Assembly: GCF_007004655.1 (NCBI RefSeq) | Contig: NZ_ML660087.1 | Span: 134,987-198,986 of the forward strand | Length of the DNA: 64,000 bases | Direction of reading: 5' to 3' | Source of the DNA: Exilibacterium tricleocarpae | Lineage (GTDB): Bacteria; Pseudomonadota; Gammaproteobacteria; Pseudomonadales; Cellvibrionaceae | Shown here: piece by piece, positions 29,175-37,901 of the stretch | How positions within the stretch are numbered: the stretch's first letter is position 1 | Layout: each line of letters opens with the position of its first letter | Notes under the pieces: model-generated | Seen by the model: only the letters and a program-made list of their open reading frames with translations | The model's database searches: none | Told to the model about the DNA's origin: nothing | Program-made: the position numbers and the translations under genes

Positions 29175-30428
29175 TTGCGGTATCTACTACAACTCAGCCA
29201 GGCCAGCAGCGAGTCCAATGCGCTGGCGTTTCTCTACAAGGCACTGATGGAGGAGTTGGGTGGTTGTACGCTCGGTATCGTCAACAGCGTCGGCCTGGCG
29301 CAGGGTTGTTTTCAGCTGTCCGGGTTTTGCGACCAGCACTACTGCCCCATTTATTCTCCCGATGAGTTGCTGCTGCCCTCCGATGAATTTCCCGTTTATC
29401 AGGGTGACTTCATCGAGGTCTGGAAGGCGGCTGCCGAGCCGTTTACCGTATTGCGATCACAGGCGCCCGATCTGTTCAGAGATAATCTCCAGCGTTACGA
29501 AATTGCGTTTGTATTGCCGATCTGGCACGACAGGGAGGTCGAACGCTGGTTACTGGTGCTCGAGTCTGAATGTTCGATTCTCGATGTGGATACCGCAAAA
29601 CTCGCGTTGATTGCCAATTATGCCTTCAGCAGCATGGCGCGCGTGGTAGAGAAGCGGCAGTTGAAGGAGGCGCAGCAGTGGATTGACCGCGAGATCAACG
29701 AAATGGCGCGCCTGCAAAAGCTGCTGCTGCCGGAAGAGGACACCAGCATTCCCGGTGTGGAACTCGCTTTCCGTTTCAAGGCGTATAAGCAAACCAGTGG
29801 CGACTACCTGGATATCAGCAGTTTGGGAGAAGACCAGCCGAGTTCGCAGCCCCATGAGTTCGGCGCTATGATTGCCGATGTTGCCGGCCACGGGCCCAGT
29901 GCTGCGGTGGAGGCGGCTATGCTGGACGCTATTGTGCGCACCTATCGGCCGGCGGGGGATGCCTCGGTAGATGAATTTTTAAACTACCTGAACACACACT
30001 TTTTTACCCGTAAGCATCGCGGCAAGTTTATCACCCTGAACACCTTTCACTATGAGCCGGCGCTGCGCAGGCTCAACTACTGTTCGGCGGGGCATCCGGT
30101 AGCCTATATCAAGCGTGACGAACAGGTGATCCCGCTGAGCGAGGCCCAGGATATCCCCGTTGGCGTATTGCGGGACTACCGCTGGCAGAGGCATGAATTT
30201 GCGATCGAGAGGGGCGATATACTCTTTATGTATACCGATGTGGTATTGGAGACCCGCAATACCGAGCAGCAGGAGTTTGGCCGGGAGCGTCTGGAAGCGT
30301 TGATCAAAACCACGGAGGCCTGCCCCCACTGTGTGGTGGATGCGGTGGAGGAGGCGCTGCAGGACTTTTGTGCGCAGAACGAATTTGAAGATGACTTAAC
30401 GTTGTGTGCGATACAGTTTTTGCATTAG
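29175..30428 (+). CDS. RsbU/SpoIIE-type PP2C serine phosphatase
   Basis: 417 residues. Start TTG at 29175 with GGGAG eight bases before it. A GAF-like sensory region covers about 1-165, a short coiled linker ('RQLKEAQQWIDREINEMARLQKLLLPEE') about 165-195, and the SpoIIE PP2C domain the rest. Metal-binding motifs are 'SGDYLDI', 'MIADVAGHGPSA', 'YTDVVLE' and 'DDLTL', all with their Asp. It should dephosphorylate the STAS protein at 25892. It lies 54 bp after mlaC on the same strand, so it ends the operon opened by the kinase. Confidence 0.88.
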   Translation: MRYLLQLSQASSESNALAFLYKALMEELGGCTLGIVNSVGLAQGCFQLSGFCDQHYCPIYSPDELLLPSDEFPVYQGDFIEVWKAAAEPFTVLRSQAPDLFRDNLQRYEIAFVLPIWHDREVERWLLVLESECSILDVDTAKLALIANYAFSSMARVVEKRQLKEAQQWIDREINEMARLQKLLLPEEDTSIPGVELAFRFKAYKQTSGDYLDISSLGEDQPSSQPHEFGAMIADVAGHGPSAAVEAAMLDAIVRTYRPAGDASVDEFLNYLNTHFFTRKHRGKFITLNTFHYEPALRRLNYCSAGHPVAYIKRDEQVIPLSEAQDIPVGVLRDYRWQRHEFAIERGDILFMYTDVVLETRNTEQQEFGRERLEALIKTTEACPHCVVDAVEEALQDFCAQNEFEDDLTLCAIQFLH

Positions 30429-30445
30429 CTGCAGGTTGGCAGCCT

Positions 30446-32254
30446 TTAGCCCCGCTTCGTCTCCTGCACCCAGCGGTCCACCAAATCCTCCAACACATTG
30501 AGCGGCACCGGACCGTTGCGCAACACCACATCGTGGAATTGACGAATATCGAACCGCTTGCCCAGCGCCTGTTCCGATGTTGCGCGTAGCTGTTGAATTT
30601 TCAGCATACCGATTTTGTAGGCGGTGGCCTGGGACGGGATGACGATATAACGTTCGATGGCGTTGACAATATCGCCCTCGGGGTTGGGGGTATTGGCTTT
30701 TAAATAATCGATAGCCTGTTGTCGGGTCCATTGTTTGGCATGGATACCGGTATCCACCACCAGTCGGCAGGCCCGCCAGAGTTCCATGGCCAGCCGGCCG
30801 AAGTCAGAATAGGGGTCCTGGTAGAGTCCCATCTGCTTGGGTATCCACTCAGAGTAAAGCCCCCAGCCCTCGACGTAGGCCGTGTAACCGCCGAATTTGC
30901 GGAATTGTGGAATACCCTCCAATTCCTGGGCGATGGCAATTTGCATATGGTGGCCGGGGATGCCTTCGTGGTAAGCGAGCGCTTCCATCTGATAGGTGGG
31001 CATATTGGACATTCTGTACAAATTGGCATAGTACAGGCCGGGGCGCGAGCCATCCATGGACGGCCGCTGATAGAATGCCTTGCCGGCGGACTTCTCCCGG
31101 AATGCCTCCACGCGTTGCACTTTCAGAGCCGCCTTGGGGCGGGTGAGAAACAGCTCGTCGAGGCGCGACTCCATATTGTCGATAATAGCGGTGGCGGCAG
31201 CGAGGTACGCCTCTTTGCTGGCCTCGTCCTCCGGGTAGTAAAACTGCGGGTCGGTGCGCATAAACGTAAAGAACGCGGCCAGGTCGCCGGCGAAATTCAC
31301 CTGTTTCATGATATCGCGCATCTCGCTGTGAATACGCGCGACTTCCTCCAGGCCGACGATATGAATCTCAGCGGCGCTGAACGACGTGGTGGTCGTGCGG
31401 GCCAGCGCGTTGTTGTAGAAAGCCTCGCCCTCGGGGAATTTCCAGGCGCCGTCGCGGGTGTCTGCCTGTTGTTCCAACTCGACCAGGTAGCGGATCAGCT
31501 TCTCATAGGCCGGTTTAACGTGTTGCCGCAAGGCGGTACTGGCATCTGTCAGCAGGGCCTCGCGCTGTGCATAGGTCAGTTGCAGGGCCCCGATCTTGCG
31601 CTTGAAATCAGCGTAGAGAACACTGTCGTCACCGGCGCCGAACGGCGCGCCGGTAATGATGTTATTGCTTGCCTCGATGGCGTAGGGGAAAACGAACTTG
31701 GGCATGACAATGCCCTTTTCAGCCCGGGCTCTCAGGCCGTCGATCAACTGGTCGAATAACACCGCGATACCCGCCAGGCGGGTAATGTAGGCCTCGGCAT
31801 CCTGTCTGTTGTCAATATGGTGTTGGTTAATCAACAGCGACGGCGCTGTAGTGTGAATGCCAAACATCTGATTGACCGGGTAGTTGTGGTGGCGCCACCG
31901 GTAGTCGGCGATCGCATCTTCCAAGACCTGTCGCTGGAGCCGGAAACTCAGGGCGGTGGCGGCGTCCATATTCTCGGGGTTGAGCCGGCTCAGGCGCGCC
32001 AATTGATCGCGGCGCAGCGCATGGCTCATGGCCTCGAAAGCGTCGCTGATATTGTCCCATTTGTCGTAGTCAGTCTTGATGCCGAGGTAGGTCTGCCGCA
32101 TGGGGCTGCGGGCTAGGTCTTCCTCGAAAAATGTCTCGAACAACGCATTGGCGCGTGCAGACTCGTCTTCCTGGCGCGAGGGCTCGGATGTGCTGCAGGC
32201 GGTAAACACCGCGGCTATTGCCACTATGCACAGTAAAGCGGTAAGGCGTGTCAT
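30446..32254 (-). CDS. DUF885 family lipoprotein, putative metallopeptidase
   Basis: 602 residues. Lipoprotein signal with Cys in 'VFTACSTSEPS' (Cys about 20). The DUF885 signature 'YHEGIPGHHMQIAIAQEL' carries an HExxxHH zinc-like motif, followed by 'TAYVEGWGLYSEWIPKQMG'. The family is thought to be gluzincin-like peptidases. It is convergent with the phosphatase gene, only 17 bp apart. A 13-bp tandem array precedes its start. Confidence 0.85.
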   Translation of the reverse strand: MTRLTALLCIVAIAAVFTACSTSEPSRQEDESARANALFETFFEEDLARSPMRQTYLGIKTDYDKWDNISDAFEAMSHALRRDQLARLSRLNPENMDAATALSFRLQRQVLEDAIADYRWRHHNYPVNQMFGIHTTAPSLLINQHHIDNRQDAEAYITRLAGIAVLFDQLIDGLRARAEKGIVMPKFVFPYAIEASNNIITGAPFGAGDDSVLYADFKRKIGALQLTYAQREALLTDASTALRQHVKPAYEKLIRYLVELEQQADTRDGAWKFPEGEAFYNNALARTTTTSFSAAEIHIVGLEEVARIHSEMRDIMKQVNFAGDLAAFFTFMRTDPQFYYPEDEASKEAYLAAATAIIDNMESRLDELFLTRPKAALKVQRVEAFREKSAGKAFYQRPSMDGSRPGLYYANLYRMSNMPTYQMEALAYHEGIPGHHMQIAIAQELEGIPQFRKFGGYTAYVEGWGLYSEWIPKQMGLYQDPYSDFGRLAMELWRACRLVVDTGIHAKQWTRQQAIDYLKANTPNPEGDIVNAIERYIVIPSQATAYKIGMLKIQQLRATSEQALGKRFDIRQFHDVVLRNGPVPLNVLEDLVDRWVQETKRG

Positions 32255-32269
32255 GACGGGTTTCCCATT

Positions 32270-32322
32270 GGGTCAAATACCTGGGTCGAATAATTGGGTC
32301 AAAATAGTCGGGCTGAGTAAGT
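32270..32322 (-). repeat. 13-14-bp tandem array before the DUF885 gene
   Basis: Units begin at 32270, 32283, 32296 and 32310 with core GGGTCAAATA (variants GGGTCGAATA, GGGCTGAGTA). The array starts 16 bases upstream of the ATG at 32254. Confidence 0.65.
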
Positions 32323-32487
32323 ACAGTAGTGGACGAGCGTCGCGCCCTTCCCCTCAAGCTGCGGGCCTATTTTACCGCCTGTTTTGCCGCTTGTGTTGCC
32401 TGTTGTTATCTATTGTTGCCGGTGCGCTTGGGCTGTGGTGACAAACACGCTAAGCTTGTCGGTAAACACCGGAGCAACAGACCTGTT

Positions 32488-33750
32488 ATGGCCATGCAGT
32501 TTTCTCGTTTTGGAGAGAAATACACCGCCGAGTCGGGCATCGTCACGCTAATGGACGATCTGGGCACCGCCCTGAACCTCAACCCCGATATGATTTCTAT
32601 GGGTGGCGGCAACCCCAGCCGTATCCCCGCGGTGGAGCGGGTATTTCGTGACCGCCTACTGCAACTGCTCGGCAGTGACGCCGATCTGCACCGCTTACTG
32701 GGTATCTACCAGTCGCCCCAGGGAGACCCGCAACTGCTGGTACAGATAGCCGAGTTGCTGCAACGCCAGTTCGGCTGGCCGGTAACGGCAAAAAATATCG
32801 CCATCGCCAACGGCAGCCAGTCGGCTTTTTACATCCTGTTCAATATGTTTGCCGGCGAATTTGCCGACGGTAGCCACCGGCATATCCAGTTGCCGTTGGC
32901 GCCGGAGTACCTCGGTTACAGCGATGTCGGTCTGAGCCGGGACTTTTTCCGCGCAACCCGGCCCGCCATTGATATTCTCGACGACCACCTCTTTAAGTAC
33001 CGGGTGGACTTCGACAAGTTGAGCGTCGACCATACCACCGGTGCGATCTGCGTATCCCGCCCCACCAACCCCACCGGTAACGTGCTGACCGATGCGGAAG
33101 TGGAACAGCTCGATGACCTGGCCCGCCAGCACGGCATTCCATTGATTATTGACGGCGCCTACGGCACCCCGTTTCCCGGCATTATTTTTACCGAGGTCAA
33201 GCCCCACTGGAACGACAACACCGTGTTGGTGCTGAGCCTGTCAAAGCTGGGATTGCCCGGAGCCCGCACCGGCATTGTCGTGGCCGAGGAGGCGCTGATC
33301 AGTGCCTTTACCCAGGCCAATACCATTATCAGCCTGGCCAGCGGCAACCTGGGACCGGCGCTGGCCCGGGAGCTGTTTCGCAGTGGTGAGATTCTGTCGG
33401 TCAGCAGCGATCTGGTGCAGCCGTTTTACCGAACCCGGTCGCAACAGGCGGTGACCGCCCTGCGCCGGGCCCTGGACGGTTTACCTTACTATATTCACAA
33501 ACCGGAGGGCGCCATTTTTCTATGGCTGTGGTTCAAGGGGCTGCCCATTACCAGCCAGGCACTTTACGAGAGGCTCAAGGCTCGCGGGGTGTTGATTGTC
33601 GCCGGGCACCATTTTTTTGTCGGTATGGCGTCCTCTGACTGGCGCCATACCGAAGAGTGTATAAGGGTGACTTACAGCCAGGACCCGGAGGTGGTGGAGC
33701 GCGGCATCGACATTCTTGCCGACGAAGTGCGCAAAGCTTATAAAGGATAG
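32488..33750 (+). CDS. avtA: Valine-pyruvate transaminase AvtA
   Basis: 420 residues from ATG 32488; a second ATG is two codons later. Fold-type I aminotransferase with 'NGSQSAFYILFN', 'SRPTNPTGNVL', 'IDGAYGTPFPG' and the PLP lysine in 'SLSKLGLPGARTG'. The N-terminal 'FSRFGEKYTAESGIVTLMDDLG' is diagnostic for AvtA. It moves amino groups between valine/alanine and their keto acids. Monocistronic, ended by a bidirectional hairpin. Confidence 0.88.
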   Translation: MAMQFSRFGEKYTAESGIVTLMDDLGTALNLNPDMISMGGGNPSRIPAVERVFRDRLLQLLGSDADLHRLLGIYQSPQGDPQLLVQIAELLQRQFGWPVTAKNIAIANGSQSAFYILFNMFAGEFADGSHRHIQLPLAPEYLGYSDVGLSRDFFRATRPAIDILDDHLFKYRVDFDKLSVDHTTGAICVSRPTNPTGNVLTDAEVEQLDDLARQHGIPLIIDGAYGTPFPGIIFTEVKPHWNDNTVLVLSLSKLGLPGARTGIVVAEEALISAFTQANTIISLASGNLGPALARELFRSGEILSVSSDLVQPFYRTRSQQAVTALRRALDGLPYYIHKPEGAIFLWLWFKGLPITSQALYERLKARGVLIVAGHHFFVGMASSDWRHTEECIRVTYSQDPEVVERGIDILADEVRKAYKG

Positions 33751-33792
33751 ACCTGGCAGTCCGATATGGGGACTGTGCACCGGCTAAGCGCC

Positions 33793-33825
33793 GAATGGCA
33801 CTCGCGCCAGGCGCGAGTGCCATTC
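33793..33825. terminator. Bidirectional hairpin between avtA and the transglycosylase gene
   Basis: GAATGGCACTCGCGCC (33793-33808) is a perfect inverse of 33810-33825. It abuts the stop of the reverse-strand gene at 33828, serving both convergent genes. Confidence 0.75.
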
Positions 33826-33827
33826 TC

Positions 33828-34517
33828 TCAACGCCAGTATTTCTGCCAGGCCATCATTACTTTTTCGACATAGGTGTAGCGGCCGTAACTGCCGTTGTAG
33901 CGGGCCAGGGCTTCGGCCAGATGACCGTTTGACCTGTTGAGATAGTGCTTGAGAATCGCACAGCCGTATTTGAGGTTGGTTTCCAGGTCAATCAGGTTGT
34001 CTTCCGGTCGGCCTATCTCATGTTTCCAAAACGGCATCACCTGCATCAGGCCCTGGGCGCCGACCCGCGAGACGGCGTAGCGGTTGAAGCCGCTTTCCAC
34101 CTCGATGACCGCCAGCACCACCTCCGGCTGCAGGCCGGCGCGGCGGGCGGCGCGGTGAATGCTCTTCAGCATTGACATGCGTTTTTTCGGATTGTCGATA
34201 AAGCGCCGCAGTGGCGGCGACTTGGACACCAGCCAGACTTCCGCGTCAAAGCGATCGTCGAAACTGTCGGCTGCTTCGATGGTTTCCACCAACAGGCGTC
34301 GCAGTTCATCCTCTACTTCAAACTGCGGCGGCGCCGGCTCAATCTTCGGCTGCGCCAGCGCGCTGTGGCAGGTGCAGATAGCCAATAGCAGTGCCAGCCA
34401 ACCATAAATCGCCTGGTTCGGGGTCGCCGGCGCGACCGGGGATTGAACCGGCGCCGCCAGTCTTGCTGCGATGCTTGTGGTTAATCCTGTTGCCAATCGT
34501 GAGGTCAGCCTGTTCAT
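33828..34517 (-). CDS. Lytic transglycosylase (SLT domain)
   Basis: 229 residues. A hydrophobic export segment lies late (about 38-57, ending 'HSALAQ'), so translation might start further in, though no better start is obvious. The SLT domain spans about 120-225: catalytic Glu in 'AVIEVESGFNRYAVS', 'GAQGLMQVMPFW', 'NLKYGCAILKHYL' and 'ALARYNGSYGRYTY'. It cleaves peptidoglycan glycan strands in the periplasm. Confidence 0.87.
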   Translation of the reverse strand: MNRLTSRLATGLTTSIAARLAAPVQSPVAPATPNQAIYGWLALLLAICTCHSALAQPKIEPAPPQFEVEDELRRLLVETIEAADSFDDRFDAEVWLVSKSPPLRRFIDNPKKRMSMLKSIHRAARRAGLQPEVVLAVIEVESGFNRYAVSRVGAQGLMQVMPFWKHEIGRPEDNLIDLETNLKYGCAILKHYLNRSNGHLAEALARYNGSYGRYTYVEKVMMAWQKYWR

Positions 34518-34545
34518 AACGGCGCATTATGTATTGCTGGGTTGG

Positions 34546-36267
34546 TTATTCTTCTCGCTTGAGCAAGTCTAGCAGGTCCTTCTCAGTGAGGTCACGACTG
34601 TCGGCGTCGCGCCGGCCTTTGTATTCGACCAGGCCTGCCTGCAGACCGCGTTCGCCCACCACCACGCGGTGGGGAATACCCATCAGTTCCACGTCGGCCA
34701 GCATACCGCCGAGGCGCGCTTTGGCCTCGTCCATAAACAGAACCGTGTATCCGGCGGCCTGGAGATCCCGGTAAAGTGCCTCGCACTTTGCGGCGACCGC
34801 CGCCGATTTGTGCATATTGATCGGCACCAGGGCAATGTCAAACGGGGCGATGGCGGCGGGCCAGATAATGCCGCTGTCGTCGTGATTCTGCTCGATGGCA
34901 GCGGCCACGATACGGCTGACACCGATGCCGTAGCAGCCCATCACCATGGTCTGTTCACGGCCGTTTTCGTCGAGTACGGTGGCATTCATGGTGCGGCTGT
35001 ATTTATCGCCGAGTTGGAAGATATGGCCCACCTCGATACCCCGCTTGATGTCCAGGCTGCCGTTGCCGTCCGGGCTGGGATCGCCGGGCACCACATTGCG
35101 CAGGTCCGCGACCCGGTCGAGTTGCGCATCTCTGTCCCAGTTGACGCCGGTCAGGTGATAACCGTCTTTGTTGGCACCGCAGACAAAATCGGCCAGCACC
35201 GCGGCACTGCGATCGACGATGACCGGTATCGGCAGCCCCACCGGACCGATCGAGCCCACCTGGCAGCCGAGTGCGGTTTCGATCCGTTGCGGCGCCGCCA
35301 AGGTCAGCGGACTGGCGACGCCCGCCAGGTTTTCCGCTTTGACCGCATTGAGTTCGTGATCGCCGCGCAGCACCAGCGCCAGCAGCGGTTGCTCCTCTTC
35401 AGCGGTCGCTTCACCCAGGACAATCAGGGTTTTCACCATATCGGTAGGGGGCACCGCCAGAAAGTCCGAGACCTCCTCGATGGTGTGTTGATCCGGGGTT
35501 ACCACCTCGATCAGCTCGCGGGTGGGGGCGGCGCGCTCGACAGTCGGTGCCACGGCTTCTGCCAACTCGACATTGGCCGCGTAATCGCTGTTATCGCTGA
35601 AGGCGATAGCATCTTCGCCGCTGTCGGCAAGGACGTGGAATTCATGGGAACTGGAGCCGCCGATGGCGCCGGTGGCGGCCAGCACCGGGCGAAAATCCAG
35701 GCCGATGCGGGTAAATATGCGGGTGTAAGCCCCGTGCATGATGTCGTAGGTGTCCTGCAACGAGGCCTGTTCGAGATGGAACGAATAAGCATCTTTCATC
35801 AGAAATTCACGCGCCCGCATAATGCCGAAGCGGGGTCGGGTTTCGTCGCGGAACTTGGTCTGAATCTGGTAGAGGTTTACCGGCAACTGGCGATAGCTTT
35901 TGATCTGCTGGCGAACCAGATCGGTGATAACCTCCTCGTGCGTGGGACCGAGGCAAAACGGGCGCTGGTGGCGGTCCTCGACGCGCAGTAACTCGGGGCC
36001 AAATTGCTCCCAGCGTTCGGATTCCTGCCACAACTCCGCCGGCTGCACCACCGGCATCAACACCTCCTGGGCGCCGGCGCCGTTCATTTCTTCGCGCACT
36101 ATGGCTTCCACCTTGCGCAGCACTCTGAGCCCGAGCGGTAACCAGGTGTAGAGTCCGGCGGCCAGTTTGCGGATCATGCCGGCGCGCAGCATCAATTGGT
36201 GGCTGATGACCTCGGCATCTGCAGGGGTTTCCTTGAGGGTGGCAATCAAAAAACGGCTGGCTCGCAT
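34546..36267 (-). CDS. proS: Prolyl-tRNA synthetase
   Basis: 573 residues, bacterial type with the YbaK-like editing insert (about 225-390). Class II motifs '[25 protein letters not shown]', '[22 protein letters not shown]' and '[25 protein letters not shown]' are present. The C-terminal anticodon domain ends normally. Divergent from the HIT-family gene. Confidence 0.96.
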   Translation of the reverse strand: MRASRFLIATLKETPADAEVISHQLMLRAGMIRKLAAGLYTWLPLGLRVLRKVEAIVREEMNGAGAQEVLMPVVQPAELWQESERWEQFGPELLRVEDRHQRPFCLGPTHEEVITDLVRQQIKSYRQLPVNLYQIQTKFRDETRPRFGIMRAREFLMKDAYSFHLEQASLQDTYDIMHGAYTRIFTRIGLDFRPVLAATGAIGGSSSHEFHVLADSGEDAIAFSDNSDYAANVELAEAVAPTVERAAPTRELIEVVTPDQHTIEEVSDFLAVPPTDMVKTLIVLGEATAEEEQPLLALVLRGDHELNAVKAENLAGVASPLTLAAPQRIETALGCQVGSIGPVGLPIPVIVDRSAAVLADFVCGANKDGYHLTGVNWDRDAQLDRVADLRNVVPGDPSPDGNGSLDIKRGIEVGHIFQLGDKYSRTMNATVLDENGREQTMVMGCYGIGVSRIVAAAIEQNHDDSGIIWPAAIAPFDIALVPINMHKSAAVAAKCEALYRDLQAAGYTVLFMDEAKARLGGMLADVELMGIPHRVVVGERGLQAGLVEYKGRRDADSRDLTEKDLLDLLKREE

Positions 36268-36426
36268 TGCTATACTTTTCTCTCAGGCATTCTGGCGGGT
36301 CGAGGCGGCTATTCTAAGTCGGATGCCTGTCCGGGTACAATGAAACCTGTAGCAAAAGAGAAAACAGCCAGCGGGAGCCGGAGCAATGATGGTTTCCGCG
36401 GCCACCCGGCGGGAGGATTGAAAAGT

Positions 36427-36852
36427 ATGTTCGAATTGGCTGCAAAACTGCACGAGGATACGGTAGCGCTCGGCAAATTTCCGTTGTCGCTGGTACTGTT
36501 GCACCGCGACAGTAACTACCCCTGGTGTCTGCTGGTGCCCCGGCGTCGGGACATCCGCGAGATTCACCACTTGAATGAAGAGGACCGGCTGCAATTAATG
36601 CGTGAATCCTGTCACCTGGCGGAAGTCATGGCGGCGGTATTCGCTCCCAAAAAGATGAATATTGCCGCCCTGGGCAACCAGGTGCCACAACTCCATGTCC
36701 ACCATGTCGCCCGCTTCGAGGATGATCCCGCCTGGCCCGGTCCGGTTTGGGGCGCGGTGGCGGCGCGGCCCTATGATAAAGAGGCGCTGGAGGAGCGGGT
36801 GGCTCGCCTGCGCAATGCGCTGGCCGGCGAAGGGTTTGAGGTAGGTGGATAA
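36427..36852 (+). CDS. HIT-family nucleotide-binding protein
   Basis: 141 residues from ATG 36427, preceded by GGGAGG. Upstream in-frame extension to 36196 overlaps proS and is unlikely. The histidine triad is 'QLHVHHVAR', with 'LLHRDSNYPWCLLVPRR' in the N-terminal half. The family hydrolyses nucleotide phosphoramidates or dinucleotides. The pattern resembles the short proteobacterial HIT proteins without a C-terminal extension. Confidence 0.85.
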   Translation: MFELAAKLHEDTVALGKFPLSLVLLHRDSNYPWCLLVPRRRDIREIHHLNEEDRLQLMRESCHLAEVMAAVFAPKKMNIAALGNQVPQLHVHHVARFEDDPAWPGPVWGAVAARPYDKEALEERVARLRNALAGEGFEVGG

Positions 36853-36872
36853 CAGTTAATTGATAACTGTTA
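36850..36872 (+). terminator. Inverted repeat over the HIT stop codon
   Basis: TAACAGTTA (36850-36858) and TAACTGTTA (36864-36872) form a 9-bp inverted repeat with the stop codon as its first three bases. Confidence 0.4.
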
Positions 36873-36900
36873 GCTGAATAATAAGGGGGAGGGAACCACA

Positions 36901-36922
36901 CGACCCCGCCGTCACGGGGTCG
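36901..36922. terminator. Hairpin between convergent HIT and HU-like genes
   Basis: CGACCCCG / CGGGGTCG, 8-bp perfect stem, 6-nt loop, between two genes facing each other. Confidence 0.55.
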
Positions 36923-36961
36923 GATGGGCTGCCTGCTAAGGCAGTTTAGCGCTGTCGGGAA

Positions 36962-37360
36962 TTAGCTGTCGGCCATTTCCTTCAGCTTTTTCAGCGGACG
37001 CACCTTAACCTGGATGCTGGCCGGCTTGGCGGCAAATGTGGTTTCTTCACCGGTAAAGGGGTTGATCCCTTTGCGGGCTTTGCGAGCCGGCTTTTTCACG
37101 GTGGTGATCTTCAGCAGACCGGGCAACACGAATTCGCCGATGGCGCGCTTCTTAATATGTCCCTCGATGACATCAGTCAGTTCGTCCAAAACAGACTGAA
37201 CCTGCTTTTTGGACAGTTCAGTGGCTTCGGCGATTTGATTGAGTATCTGGGTCTTGTTCATGCGCTCTTTAATGGCCTTGATCTTGCGATCAGGTACGGC
37301 GGCCTTCTTGGCGGCGGCTTTACGTGTGGTTTTTTTTGCAGCAGTCTTGCGAGCAGCCAT
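36962..37360 (-). CDS. HU/IHF-family DNA-binding protein with basic histone-H1-like tail
   Basis: 132 residues from ATG 37360, with AGAAGGA before it; the 38-residue upstream extension lacks support. Residues 1-30 are an Ala/Lys/Arg tail ('TAAKKTTRKAAAKKAA'). Residues about 33-125 are an HU domain ('MNKTQILNQIAEATELSKKQVQSVLDELTDVI', 'KARKGINPFTGEE'). Such hybrids compact DNA more strongly than plain HU. Single gene with an AT-rich upstream region. Confidence 0.88.
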   Translation of the reverse strand: MAARKTAAKKTTRKAAAKKAAVPDRKIKAIKERMNKTQILNQIAEATELSKKQVQSVLDELTDVIEGHIKKRAIGEFVLPGLLKITTVKKPARKARKGINPFTGEETTFAAKPASIQVKVRPLKKLKEMADS

Positions 37361-37901
37361 GCGTGTTTCCTTCTTAAGTGGTAATGGTATGGAGCGTTTT
37401 ATCAATCTAAGTTGATTAGTGTAAGTGTTTTCGACACTAACCCTTCCGCATTGGGTGGTTAATGGCGTAAACATGTTACAGCCAATGCAAATCGATATGG
37501 AGTATAGCAGAGCACATTACAACGTTAGCAATCTGGGCTGAAAAACTGCTCAAATAGCTGGCCCAAATACCTATAAATACAGGCTTAAAATCAATACCGA
37601 TGCATTTGCGGCTATGTATATAGCATATTTTTGCCACGGGCAACAAAAAACTACTCAAAAGGCTAAAAAAATAAGGTTTTGAGACGAATGGAGGCGTGGT
37701 TCCGGTTATTTGCCGGTGAATTGGAAAAAAATACCCGGCAGCAACATTTGTTATTTTATCGGATCGGCTGATAAAAAATATCCGGCGGGCTGCCCGAAAG
37801 CGTGTCGTGCCCGCTTGGCTTGCTAGTAGCCGGTCGCCAATTGTAATTGTTTGTATCGGTTTTTATAACGGGCTCATGGCACCGGTGTTTAAGGTCGGGA
37901 G
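37361..37901. other. AT-rich intergenic region upstream of the HU-like gene
   Basis: 541 bases, noticeably more AT-rich than the surroundings, with no coding frame I would support. It presumably contains the promoter of the HU-like gene and the 3' end of the Hpt/HD-GYP gene. Confidence 0.4.
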
